From: CAZQRW01 sp964596115
Lineage (GTDB): Bacteria; Hydrothermota; UBA3072; B12-G15
Reading direction: 5' to 3'
Length of the DNA: 64,000 nt
NCBI GenBank assembly: GCA_964596115.1
Contig: CAZQRW010000003.1
Coordinates: 10,486 to 74,485, forward strand
Shown piece by piece: positions 8,279-15,950 of the stretch. Under the pieces are notes generated by a model. It was not told the origin of the DNA. It did not search any database and saw only the letters and a program-made list of their open reading frames with translations. Made by a program: the position numbers and the translations under genes. Numbering within the stretch: position 1 is the stretch's first letter; each line of letters starts with the position of its first letter.

Positions 8279-8611
8279 ATGAATATAGGAACCGATATTG
8301 TTTTTATCCCAAGGATTGAAAAAATACTAAAAAAATGGGGCAAGAGATTTTTAGAAAGGGTATTTACTTCTGAAGAGATCACATATTGCATAAAGAAACA
8401 AAGGCCTGAGGTATGTTTTGCTGGGCGTTTTGCCGCAAAGGAGGCTATATTTAAGGCACTGGGGAGAGGGAATTTGGCTTTTAAAGATATTGAAATAATT
8501 AGCGAGGGTCCTCCCTTCATTACTCTAAATAAGGGAGAGAAACCATCTATAAAAGTTAGTATCTCCCATGATGGAAATTATGCAGTGGCTACCGCCATTG
8601 TTGAAAACTGA
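8279..8611 (+). CDS. acpS: Holo-[acyl-carrier-protein] synthase
   Basis: Transfers the 4'-phosphopantetheine arm from CoA to a serine of apo-ACP, activating fatty acid synthesis. The 110-residue length is normal for AcpS. The N-terminal MNIGTDIVFIPRIEK contains the Mg-binding Asp (D6), and GRFAAKEAIFKAL (49-61) holds the second metal ligand E54. SISHDGNYAVATAI (94-107) is the C-terminal signature. It starts 4 nt after the BMC shell gene without a visible Shine-Dalgarno, so it is probably read through and coupled to that gene. It converges with mazG with a 4-nt gap. Confidence 0.92.
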   Translation: MNIGTDIVFIPRIEKILKKWGKRFLERVFTSEEITYCIKKQRPEVCFAGRFAAKEAIFKALGRGNLAFKDIEIISEGPPFITLNKGEKPSIKVSISHDGNYAVATAIVEN

Positions 8612-8615
8612 GAAG

Positions 8616-9353
8616 TTATATCTCTTTTTTTATTTTTTGCCAGATTGAATCCATCTCTTGTAATGAAAGGTTTTTTTTACCATATTTTTCAATCTCTTTT
8701 TCGAGTCTTTCGAACCTCTTTGAAAATTTATCACATGCCTTGTGTAAGGCGATTTCTGGAGAAAAGTTTAAAAAATTACCCAGATGCGCTACAACGAATA
8801 GAATATCACCAAATTCTTCTTCGACTTCTAACGGGTTTTTTGCGTTTTTTAATTCTTCTATTTCCTCTTCAATCTTGTCATAGACTCCAGAAATATTGTT
8901 CCATTCAAAGCCCTTTCTTTTAGCCCTTTCCTGGATTTTATAGGCTCTGATTAATGCTGGGATATCCTTTTCAATATTCCATTCTCTTCCCTTTCTCTTA
9001 TCCCATTTTTCCAGAACTTCTTCAGCTGTTTTTGCTGTATCTTTTCCGAATACATGGGGATGCCTTGCAATTATTTTTTTCTTTATATGTTTTATCACAT
9101 CAGAACCCGAAATACCCTTTTCTTCAAGTAATACCATCATCATAACTACAACGAGTAGAACATCACCTAATTCTTCATTTGTTGCGGGGAGATTACTTTT
9201 CTTTATTGCAGCAATTAGTTCAAATCCTTCCTCAATGAGATATTCAGACATTGATTTGAGTGTTTGTTTTCTATCCCAGGGGCATTCTTGCCTCAACCGT
9301 TTAACAATTGAGAAAAATTCGTTAAATTCCTGGTCCGTTTTCTTTTCAACCAT
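8616..9353 (-). CDS. mazG: Nucleoside triphosphate pyrophosphohydrolase MazG
   Basis: Hydrolyses (d)NTPs to NMP and pyrophosphate, clearing aberrant nucleotides. At 245 residues it has the two MazG domains of the long form. The first contains CPWDRKQTLKSMSEYLIEE with the metal-binding EExFE pattern (EEGFELIAA) and ELGDVLLVVVM. The second contains EEEIEELKNA and EEEFGDILFVVAHLG. The ATG at 9353 lies 7 nt after a TATTAT box with no Shine-Dalgarno, again predicting a leaderless transcript. A single-gene unit that converges with acpS. Confidence 0.92.
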   Translation of the reverse strand: MVEKKTDQEFNEFFSIVKRLRQECPWDRKQTLKSMSEYLIEEGFELIAAIKKSNLPATNEELGDVLLVVVMMMVLLEEKGISGSDVIKHIKKKIIARHPHVFGKDTAKTAEEVLEKWDKRKGREWNIEKDIPALIRAYKIQERAKRKGFEWNNISGVYDKIEEEIEELKNAKNPLEVEEEFGDILFVVAHLGNFLNFSPEIALHKACDKFSKRFERLEKEIEKYGKKNLSLQEMDSIWQKIKKEI

Positions 9354-9360
9354 ATTGGAA

Positions 9361-9388
9361 ATAATATTACTACTTAAACATATGTCAA
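9361..9388 (-). promoter_or_regulatory. Leaderless-type promoter of mazG
   Basis: Minus strand TTGACA (9383-9388), 16-nt spacer, TATTAT (9361-9366), then 7 nt to the ATG at 9353. Confidence 0.65.
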
Positions 9389-9502
9389 GTAAAATTAAGA
9401 TTTATAGATGGTTGAATAACTTTGAGTCCTGAAATTTTTTAATGTGGATGCTCTAAATTTTGACCATTCTGATAGAGGTTGAATTCTGAGTAATGCATAT
9501 TT

Positions 9503-9520
9503 CCCAAAAATTCAGATAAG
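9503..9520 (+). repeat. Left terminal inverted repeat of the IS1380-type element
   Basis: CCCAAAAATTCAGATAAG, the exact reverse complement of 11144-11161. TATTT immediately outside (9498-9502) is repeated beyond the other end. Confidence 0.92.
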
Positions 9521-9707
9521 GTTTTTTGAGTAGAAATTCAGGCTATATTTTGTCTTAAAGGGGAGGGGATAAGGGGATGTGATTAATTCATTGTAAAGAA
9601 TTAGATAAATTACTTCTTTTTTATTGATATATCTTTATTTTTGGTATTTTTCTTCAGTATCCTATAAAAAGGTTTATGAATAAAAGATTTTTTCTTCTTT
9701 TATTTAA
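9521..9707. other. Non-coding left end of the IS
   Basis: The 187 bp between the left inverted repeat and the transposase stop hold no ORF I can support. A short inverted pair CCTATAAAAAGG lies near 9660-9671. Together with the mazG promoter and flank (9354-9502) this accounts for the gene-free stretch between mazG and the transposase. Confidence 0.5.
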
Positions 9708-11009
9708 TTATACGTATACATAGGCATTGAGGGCTCGCCATCTCGTCCTCTGGAATAACTCATAGTATGGGTAATTGTTGGGTAGATTTAATATTATTTC
9801 TCTTCCATGTTTTATCACGCTACCACCAATATTTATTAAAGTAAATCTGAGAGTTTTTAATCTATATATACTCCATCTATAAGGTAACACTGTTAATGCA
9901 AATAATCTCATTAAATTAAATGCAAGTAATATTATCTGAAAAAATGCACTATTCGCTAATAACTCCCCTGTTGGTATACTATTGAGGGCATAGTCACCTT
10001 TTAATTCTTTTATTGTATTCTCTGCATCACCACGCCTCTGATACCACCTCATTACTGCAGATTTATCCCAATTATATATATTCGTTATTATTGCATAATA
10101 ACTATACTTAAATTCTTCAAATAATACAGGATCCCTTACTTTTCTCCTCTTCACTATCAGTCTGTATGCATCCCCCTTCTGATCTGGACCTATAAAATGT
10201 TGCGTCTCTGCTATCTCTTCACCCTCACTGAAATATTCCCATCTGTCCGAAGGTATCCACCTTATACCCCGCCTCACAGCTTTATCCATATCAGCACCTA
10301 TACCAAATAATATCCCTCTTAAATCACAAAACCTCATTATACGATACTGATAGGCAGCACTGTCTGAACGAAAATATATACGCCTTACTCCAAGCCCCTT
10401 AACTTTATTGTATATACCCCTCAATAATGATAAATTGTTGGCAGATGGTGAAGCATTCCCAGGCCTGAATACCCCGCTTATTACCATATCTAATTCCTTT
10501 ATTATCCCCAAAAGTGGGTTGAAACCCTTCACCTTTTTATATGTATATTCCGCACTCTCTTTCTCACTCTCTATAACCGTAGAGTCTATGTCTATAGTAA
10601 TATGACGAAGCCTTTTCCTCTTTATTGCCTTTTTTACCAATCCATTGCTTATTCCCCTTATTACATTGATATCCCTCCTTTTAAACTGCCTTAAAAATTC
10701 CCCCATTGTGTTCGGTCTCGGTATATCTTTTCTGTCAAATAATCTCAAAAGCCCAGAATCTGATTCTATTATCCTTATATGCCTTAGCCTATCCCCACCA
10801 GAAATTATCATCCCCATTAAGTAAAATATCTTCTCATAAACCCTGTATCCTCGCATCCTCCTCTTTAAATGCCCTAATCCTACCTCTATAACCTTGAATA
10901 TACCAAGAGATTTCATAAATGAACCTATAACACTAAGACCCGCATGTGATGTTACTGATAAATTTTTTGATTTTTTTACCTTGAATTTATCCAGATTATC
11001 GTGTATCAT
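9708..11009 (-). CDS. IS1380-family DDE transposase
   Basis: A 433-residue transposase of the IS1380 group (DDE_Tnp_1 type). Visible landmarks are TIDIDSTVIESE (first catalytic Asp), YFRSDSAAYQYRIM (second Asp) and WYQRRGDAENTIKELK (the catalytic Glu region, the YREK-like motif). I start at ATG 11009, which follows GGAGGT (11013-11018 on the + strand as ACCTCC). The frame is open to ATG 11081, but that longer start runs through a strong hairpin at 11035-11065, so it is less likely. The ORF is intact with no frameshift, so the element is probably active. Confidence 0.9.
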   Translation of the reverse strand: MIHDNLDKFKVKKSKNLSVTSHAGLSVIGSFMKSLGIFKVIEVGLGHLKRRMRGYRVYEKIFYLMGMIISGGDRLRHIRIIESDSGLLRLFDRKDIPRPNTMGEFLRQFKRRDINVIRGISNGLVKKAIKRKRLRHITIDIDSTVIESEKESAEYTYKKVKGFNPLLGIIKELDMVISGVFRPGNASPSANNLSLLRGIYNKVKGLGVRRIYFRSDSAAYQYRIMRFCDLRGILFGIGADMDKAVRRGIRWIPSDRWEYFSEGEEIAETQHFIGPDQKGDAYRLIVKRRKVRDPVLFEEFKYSYYAIITNIYNWDKSAVMRWYQRRGDAENTIKELKGDYALNSIPTGELLANSAFFQIILLAFNLMRLFALTVLPYRWSIYRLKTLRFTLINIGGSVIKHGREIILNLPNNYPYYELFQRTRWRALNAYVYV

Positions 11010-11034
11010 TATACCTCCATAGGTTTGATTTTTT

Positions 11035-11070
11035 ACTTCACCCACTTTCACCTGGTGGGTGAAGTTTTTT
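11035..11070 (+). terminator. Hairpin with T-run inside the IS, in front of the transposase gene
   Basis: Perfect 11-bp stem ACTTCACCCAC (11035-11045) / GTGGGTGAAGT (11055-11065) with a 9-nt loop, followed on the + strand by TTTTTT. It reads as a terminator for + strand transcripts. On the transposase strand it lies between the IS end and the ribosome site, where it could block readthrough or sequester the start region of incoming transcripts. Confidence 0.6.
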
Positions 11071-11143
11071 CTATTCCCCATAACTCCCTTATTCTATAGA
11101 ATTTACAATGCTTTTCAAGCCCTCTTATTGCTAAAATCTATCA

Positions 11144-11161
11144 CTTATCTGAATTTTTGGG
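11144..11161 (-). repeat. Right terminal inverted repeat of the IS1380-type element
   Basis: CTTATCTGAATTTTTGGG, the exact complement of the left end. TATTT at 11162-11166 is the second copy of the target duplication. Confidence 0.92.
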
Positions 11162-11174
11162 TATTTCTTATCCC

Positions 11175-11202
11175 TTGACAATCATATAGATTAATGTATA
11201 TT
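11175..11202 (+). promoter_or_regulatory. Promoter of the initiator tRNA
   Basis: TTGACA (11175-11180), 16-nt spacer, TATATT (11197-11202), 9 nt before the tRNA 5' end. The IS right end lies 13 bp upstream of the -35 box. Confidence 0.75.
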
Positions 11203-11211
11203 TATTTATGA

Positions 11212-11283
<72 letters not shown>

Positions 11284-11288
11284 TTTTT

Positions 11289-11696
11289 ATGAATAGGATT
11301 CTTATAATATTAGGTTCGAAAGAGGAAGAAATACTAAAAAAAAGGGTTTCTCTGGCAAAAAAGATTTCAGAGAAATTTTTTTTTAGTAATGTTATTCTTT
11401 CTGGTAGCAATGGTGAGGCAGAAAAAATGGAAAAATTATGGGGGAAAGATGCACTGCTTGAAAAGGCATCTTTAACCACCAGAGAGAATCTACTCCTCTC
11501 AAAAATTTTTACAGAGAATGGAGATATAATTACTATAGTAACGGATTGTACCCATAAGTTTCGGACCTATTATCTTGCCAAGAGAATATTTCCACAAAAT
11601 AGAATTGAAATATATACCGTGAATCTCCCTTTAAAATCCATTGTCTCAAAAATATTATATGAGGTCTCAAGACTGATCAGGAATGCATTTGAATAA
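11289..11696 (+). CDS. Short DUF218 (YdcF/SanA-like) protein
   Basis: A 135-residue protein that looks like a compact DUF218 domain: RILIILGS at the N-terminus, VILSGSNGEAEKMEKLW, then LTTRENLLLSKIF and IVTDCTHKFRTYYLAKRIFP, which correspond to the family's SGG, T-ENA and V-S-xH-RA blocks. DUF218 proteins (YdcF, SanA, ElyC) act around the envelope but their chemistry is unsettled. No membrane segment is present. The start is ATG 11289, 5 nt after the tRNA; the frame opens upstream only because it reads through the tRNA. There is no room for a Shine-Dalgarno, so translation probably depends on release of the message by tRNA 3' processing. Confidence 0.65.
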   Translation: MNRILIILGSKEEEILKKRVSLAKKISEKFFFSNVILSGSNGEAEKMEKLWGKDALLEKASLTTRENLLLSKIFTENGDIITIVTDCTHKFRTYYLAKRIFPQNRIEIYTVNLPLKSIVSKILYEVSRLIRNAFE

Positions 11697-12105
11697 ACCA
11701 TATAAATTATTAGATCATACAGCTGATATCGGTATTGAGACAACGGGGGATACGTTTATGAGTGCACTGTCAAATGTTATTTTTGCTATGTATGATTTGA
11801 TGATTGATATGAAGAATGTTGAAATCATTACTGAGAGGAGATTTTCTTTAAAAAGAAGAACAGATGAGGATACAGTTGTTGATGTTTTAGAAAATGTACT
11901 ATTTTATTTCGAGACAGAGCATTTTATTGGGAAGAAAATAGAGATAATTAATAACGGATCCAGCATTGATATTGTTATGAAAGGAGAGAAATTCGATCCA
12001 TTAAAACATAAAACAAAATTTGAAATCAAAGCAATTACTTATCATAAATTGGTGGTTAAACGCAGAAAGGGTAAGTGGATAATGAGGGTAATATTTGATG
12101 TATAA
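11683..12105 (+). CDS. Archease-family protein
   Basis: A 140-residue archease. The signature YKLLDHTADIGIETTGDT at the start (residues 6-23), the central VVDVLENVLFYFE, and the end HKTKFEIKAITYHKLVV..WIMRVIFDV are all in place, including the Asp residues that bind calcium. Archease promotes guanylation and turnover of the RNA ligase RtcB and is often its neighbour, but no rtcB is visible here. The ATG overlaps the end of the DUF218 gene by 14 nt. It lies upstream of cmk, which has its own promoter. Confidence 0.85.
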   Translation: MHLNKPYKLLDHTADIGIETTGDTFMSALSNVIFAMYDLMIDMKNVEIITERRFSLKRRTDEDTVVDVLENVLFYFETEHFIGKKIEIINNGSSIDIVMKGEKFDPLKHKTKFEIKAITYHKLVVKRRKGKWIMRVIFDV

Positions 12106-12113
12106 AAATATGC

Positions 12114-12141
12114 TTGATATTTTTCAAAATCATTGCATAAT
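12114..12141 (+). promoter_or_regulatory. Leaderless-type promoter of cmk
   Basis: TTGATA (12114-12119), 16-nt spacer, CATAAT (12136-12141), then 6 nt to ATG 12148. This favours ATG 12148 over the upstream TTG at 12133, which lies inside the spacer. Confidence 0.6.
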
Positions 12142-12147
12142 TTCTCT

Positions 12148-12831
12148 ATGAGATTTATAGTGGCTATTGATGGTACATGTGCTTCTGGTAAAAGTACAAC
12201 AGCGAGAATTGCTGCCAAAAGACTGAAGTGGCTTTTCCTCGATACAGGTGCAATGTACAGGGCTGTAGCATTTGAGATACTCAGGAGATGTGTGGACCCT
12301 GAAGATGAGGAAAAGGTATCTGAAATTGTAGGAGAAATTACTCTAACTGTTAAGCCTTCATCTGACGGCCAGAGAACTTTCATTGGGAGTGAGGATATCA
12401 GCAGTTTCCTTAGAACCCCGGAAATTGATAGAGCAGTAACCCCTGTATCAAAGTTTAAAAAGGTAAGAGAAAGAATGGTATATTTGCAGCGAAAAATAGG
12501 TGGCGAAAGGGAAATCATTTGTGAAGGTAGAGATATGGGTACTATAGTTTTTCCTGACGCAGAGTTAAAAATATATATAGATGCTAATTTAGAGGTAAGA
12601 GCGTTGAGAAGACAGAAAGAAATGCAGAATAAAAATATTTTTCTAACATTAGAGGAGATAAAAGAAGACCTAAAAAGAAGAGATTTTGAAGATTCATCAA
12701 GAGAAGAAAGCCCGTTAAAAATGGCAGCAGATGCGATTATGTTAGATACCACCAAGCTTACAATTGATCAGGAAGTGGATTGGGTGATAAAAAAAATTAA
12801 GGAGAGATATAAACATGTCCTGGCAGTATAG
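12148..12831 (+). CDS. cmk: Cytidylate kinase
   Basis: Phosphorylates CMP and dCMP. A 227-residue protein opening with the P-loop IDGTCASGKSTTAR, then LDTGAMYRAVA (nucleotide-binding signature), ICEGRDMGTIVFPDA and LKIYIDA, all standard for bacterial Cmk. The start is ATG 12148 rather than TTG 12133, because the family begins right at the P-loop strand and because the predicted -10 box ends 6 nt before it. It heads the classical cmk-plsC-ispH-rpsA cluster and overlaps plsC by 17 nt. CMP recycling suits the CTP demand of the downstream Kdo genes, since CMP is released on Kdo transfer. Confidence 0.93.
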   Translation: MRFIVAIDGTCASGKSTTARIAAKRLKWLFLDTGAMYRAVAFEILRRCVDPEDEEKVSEIVGEITLTVKPSSDGQRTFIGSEDISSFLRTPEIDRAVTPVSKFKKVRERMVYLQRKIGGEREIICEGRDMGTIVFPDAELKIYIDANLEVRALRRQKEMQNKNIFLTLEEIKEDLKRRDFEDSSREESPLKMAADAIMLDTTKLTIDQEVDWVIKKIKERYKHVLAV

Positions 12832-13426
12832 ACTTGGGAGTATCCTTATTAGATTTTTCTTTGGTGTCTTTCTGGGTTTTAAATGGCGGGGTACAGAGAA
12901 TGTTCCGGAAAAAGGAGGAATAATTATTGCTCCCAATCACAGATCAAACTACGATCCCCCTCTTATTGGGAGTACAGTAAAACAGAGGGCTATATATTAT
13001 TTTGGAAAGAAAAGTCTCTTTGTGAATAAAATCTTTGGATGGTTTTTAGGTAGATTCAATGTTTTTCCTGCTGATACAGAAAAAAAGAACGATATCGGTT
13101 CTATAAGATTTTCTCTTAAACTTTTAAAAGAAGGTAAAGCATTGATGATATTCCCTGAAGGGACAAGATCGAAGACAGGAGAATTTCTTCCTGCGCACCC
13201 AGGAGTAGGATATCTTGCGTTAAAGGCTGGAGTTCCTGTTATTCCCGTTATTATAAAAGGGACTCATGAATCTATGAAGGAGCATTTTCTAAGGAGGAAA
13301 CCATTGTATGTAATATTTGGAAAGCCAATATTCCCTCCTAAAATACCGATTACACATAAAAATGCACAGGAATTTTCAGATAAAATTTTGGATAAAATTA
13401 AAGAGATGGATAAGTGGAAATTTTAA
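12815..13426 (+). CDS. plsC: 1-acyl-sn-glycerol-3-phosphate acyltransferase
   Basis: Converts lysophosphatidate to phosphatidate at the inner membrane. The 203-residue protein has the acyltransferase HX4D motif as NHRSNYDPP, the GRFNVF block, and the glycerol-phosphate binding FPEGTRSKTG with PGVGYLALKAGVPVIPV after it. One N-terminal hydrophobic segment (LGSILIRFFFGVFLGF) would anchor it. ATG 12815 overlaps cmk by 17 nt, and the 3' end overlaps ispH by 13 nt, indicating tight coupling. Confidence 0.92.
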   Translation: MSWQYRLGSILIRFFFGVFLGFKWRGTENVPEKGGIIIAPNHRSNYDPPLIGSTVKQRAIYYFGKKSLFVNKIFGWFLGRFNVFPADTEKKNDIGSIRFSLKLLKEGKALMIFPEGTRSKTGEFLPAHPGVGYLALKAGVPVIPVIIKGTHESMKEHFLRRKPLYVIFGKPIFPPKIPITHKNAQEFSDKILDKIKEMDKWKF

Positions 13427-14250
13427 TCGCAAAGAAAGCAGGATTCTGCTTTGGTGTAATGAGGGCATTAGATATTACAAGGAGAATTAGGGAGGAAACG
13501 AGTGAACCAGTTTATACATATGGACCAATTATACATAATCCACAAGTAGTTGAAAAATTAAAAAAAGAAGGTATAATACCATTAGAGGATCTGAATGAGG
13601 TAGTGCCAAAAGGTTATCTTGTAATTAGATCCCATGGTGTTTCTCCACAAATAGTGGAAGAGGCAAGGAGGAGTGGTTTTAAAATTATCGATGCGACCTG
13701 CCCTTATGTAAAAAGGGCTCAGCAGTTTGCAAAGAAGTTAGTTGATGATGGCTATAGGGTGATAATTATTGGAGAAAAAAATCACCCTGAAGTCCAGGGG
13801 ATTTTGGGTCATACAAGGAATAGAGCCGAGATCTACAATGATGACATTGAAATTGGTGAAGGTGAGAGAGTTGGATTGATAGCACAAACGACACAGTCTT
13901 TTAAGAAACTTGAAAAGGTAACCTTGAAGTTTTTGCCTAAAACAATAGAGCTTCGTGTTTTTAACACTATATGTAGCGCAACTTTAGAGAGACAAGAAGA
14001 AGCTGAAAAGCTCTCAAAGCTTGTAGATATTATGATTGTAATTGGAGGGAAAAATAGTGCAAACACAACTAGACTCGCAAAGATTGCTGCAATGAATTGC
14101 TCCCAGGTTTTCCATATTGAAACGTCTGAAGAGCTTCAAGATTCTCTTTTTAAGAATGCAAAAAAGGTTGGTGTAACAGCAGGGGCTTCAACGCCAGACT
14201 GGATAATAGAAGAAGTTATTAAAAAAATAAAAAGTTTTAAGGAGGTTTAG
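13414..14250 (+). CDS. ispH: 4-hydroxy-3-methylbut-2-enyl diphosphate reductase
   Basis: Last step of the MEP isoprenoid pathway, producing IPP and DMAPP. The 278-residue protein carries the three cysteines that bind the iron-sulfur cluster, C12 (AGFCFGV), C96 (DATCPYV) and C187 (NTICSAT), plus RSHGVSP, KNHPEVQG, TTQS and GASTP, which contact the diphosphate. The start is GTG at 13414, 13 nt inside plsC; the mature N-terminus MEILIAKKAGFCFG is standard, so this start is secure. The ispH-rpsA adjacency is common in Firmicutes and related groups. Confidence 0.95.
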   Translation: MEILIAKKAGFCFGVMRALDITRRIREETSEPVYTYGPIIHNPQVVEKLKKEGIIPLEDLNEVVPKGYLVIRSHGVSPQIVEEARRSGFKIIDATCPYVKRAQQFAKKLVDDGYRVIIIGEKNHPEVQGILGHTRNRAEIYNDDIEIGEGERVGLIAQTTQSFKKLEKVTLKFLPKTIELRVFNTICSATLERQEEAEKLSKLVDIMIVIGGKNSANTTRLAKIAAMNCSQVFHIETSEELQDSLFKNAKKVGVTAGASTPDWIIEEVIKKIKSFKEV

Positions 14251-14252
14251 GT

Positions 14253-15932
14253 ATGAAAGAAAGCAAAAAGAATACAATAATTGAAGATATCGACGAAAAA
14301 GAAATCGAAAAGTTGCTCACTGAGTATTTTGAGAAGAAGGAGCCAAAGATTGGAATGGTAAAGGGAAGAATAGTTAAAATCACAAATAAGGAAATCGTTG
14401 TTAACGTTGGTCTTAAATCGGAAGGAATTTTGCCCCGCTCAGAATTCAGAGACGACGAGGATATAAAAGTCGGCGATGAGATAGATGTTTACCTGGAAGA
14501 TCTTGAAGGAGAGGAGGGACTTGCACAAATATCAAAGAAAAAGGCCGATTTCCTTAAGGTCTGGGATGATGTTAAAGATTGCTATGAAAATGGTACAAAT
14601 ATAGATTGTAAGGTTATTAGAAGAGTTAAGGGTGGTTTAATGGTAAATGTGTTTGGGATAGAGGCTTTTCTCCCTGGATCACAGATAGATGTTAAACCTG
14701 TTAATAATATCGATGATTTTGTAAACAAAACCATCCCTGTAAGGGTTATAAAACTTAACTGGAAAAGGAGGAATGTTGTAGTTTCCAGAAGGGTTATTCT
14801 CGAGGAGGAAAAGGAGCTTGAGAGGAAAAGATTTTTCAACTCAATAAGTGAAGGTGATATAGTTGAGGGTGTTGTAAAAAATGTTACTGAATTTGGTGCT
14901 TTTATTGATCTTGGAGGAGTGGATGGGCTCCTGCATATTACAGATATGTCCTGGGGAAGAATAGCACACCCTTCTGAAGTACTTGCCATTGGTGATATGA
15001 TAAAGGTAAAAGTAATAAAAGTGGATAAGGAACAGGAAAGGGTTTCTCTTGGTTTAAAGCAGCTTGAGCCTAATCCATGGGATAGCATAGAAGAACGATA
15101 TCAGATAGGCAAGAGAGTAAAGGGACGAGTAGTTTCCCTTACGGATTATGGAGCTTTCATCGAGCTTGAGAAAGGTATTGAGGGTTTGATTCATGTTTCA
15201 GAGATGTCTTGGACCCAGCATATTCAACATCCTTCAGAAGTAATGAAAATTGGGGACATCGTAGAGGCGATTGTTCTGGATGTGGACAAAGATGAGCAAA
15301 AAATCTCTTTGGGCCTTAGGCAAGCAATCCCTGACCCCTGGAAAAATGTGGGAGAGAAGTACCCCGTTGATTCAACCGTTGAGGGTAAAATAACTAATAT
15401 CACCACTTTTGGAGTATTTGTTGAACTTGAAGAAGGTGTAGAAGGTTTGCTACATGTTTCTGATATTTCTTGGACGAAGAGGATTGTTCATCCGAGAGAG
15501 GTATTTAAGAAGGGTCAAAAGATAGAATGTAAGGTCTTGAGTATCGATGTGGAAAAAAGAAGAATTTCCCTCGGATTAAAACAATTGGGGCCAGATCCAT
15601 TAAAGATCTTTGTAAGAAGGCATACAGTCGGGAGTGATATAAAAGGTGAGGTTGCAGAACTTATGCCTCGTGGAATGATTGTAGAACTTGAGAAGGGATT
15701 AAAAGGGTTTGTGCCCTTTTCTCATCTATACAGAAAAGGGATGAAAATACCCGCTGATAAGTATAAGATGGGAGAGATTTTAGATTTAAAAATTATAGAA
15801 ATAAATCAAAAAGGGAGAAATATAGTATTGTCCGAAAAGAAATTTTATGAAGAAGAAGGGAAGGAAGATACTGGAACTGCATCGGAAGAGAAAAAAGAAG
15901 AGGGGTCTTTCGATCAAAGAACACAAGAATAA
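14253..15932 (+). CDS. rpsA: 30S ribosomal protein S1 (six S1 domains)
   Basis: A 559-residue S1 protein with six OB-fold repeats at about residues 32-97, 118-180, 201-268, 287-355, 372-440 and 459-525. The central repeats have the full signature, for example GAFIDLGGVDGLLHITDMSW and GVFVELEEGVEGLLHVSDIS. Repeats 1-2 bind the ribosome and the others mRNA. An acidic, lysine-rich tail follows. A strong AAGGAGG lies ahead of ATG 14253. S1 assists mRNAs with weak leaders, yet several genes here look leaderless, so both modes coexist in this organism. Confidence 0.95.
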   Translation: MKESKKNTIIEDIDEKEIEKLLTEYFEKKEPKIGMVKGRIVKITNKEIVVNVGLKSEGILPRSEFRDDEDIKVGDEIDVYLEDLEGEEGLAQISKKKADFLKVWDDVKDCYENGTNIDCKVIRRVKGGLMVNVFGIEAFLPGSQIDVKPVNNIDDFVNKTIPVRVIKLNWKRRNVVVSRRVILEEEKELERKRFFNSISEGDIVEGVVKNVTEFGAFIDLGGVDGLLHITDMSWGRIAHPSEVLAIGDMIKVKVIKVDKEQERVSLGLKQLEPNPWDSIEERYQIGKRVKGRVVSLTDYGAFIELEKGIEGLIHVSEMSWTQHIQHPSEVMKIGDIVEAIVLDVDKDEQKISLGLRQAIPDPWKNVGEKYPVDSTVEGKITNITTFGVFVELEEGVEGLLHVSDISWTKRIVHPREVFKKGQKIECKVLSIDVEKRRISLGLKQLGPDPLKIFVRRHTVGSDIKGEVAELMPRGMIVELEKGLKGFVPFSHLYRKGMKIPADKYKMGEILDLKIIEINQKGRNIVLSEKKFYEEEGKEDTGTASEEKKEEGSFDQRTQE

Positions 15933-15950
15933 GGTAGACGAAAAAAAAGA

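Larger units (their letters stand above)
9503..11161 (-). mobile_element. Complete IS1380-type insertion sequence
   Basis: A 1,659-bp element bounded by perfect 18-bp terminal inverted repeats, CCCAAAAATTCAGATAAG at 9503-9520 and its complement at 11144-11161. The flanks carry a perfect 5-bp target duplication, TATTT at 9498-9502 and at 11162-11166. It encodes one intact IS1380-type DDE transposase on the minus strand. Inside the left end are about 190 bp without a gene. Intact ends, an intact ORF and a perfect duplication argue for recent insertion. The right end stops 13 bp before the -35 box of the initiator tRNA promoter, so the tRNA promoter itself was spared. Confidence 0.92.

Noticed and set aside
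12042..12755. 237-codon minus-strand ORF
   Set aside because: Antisense of cmk, which has intact kinase motifs and lies in a conserved cluster.
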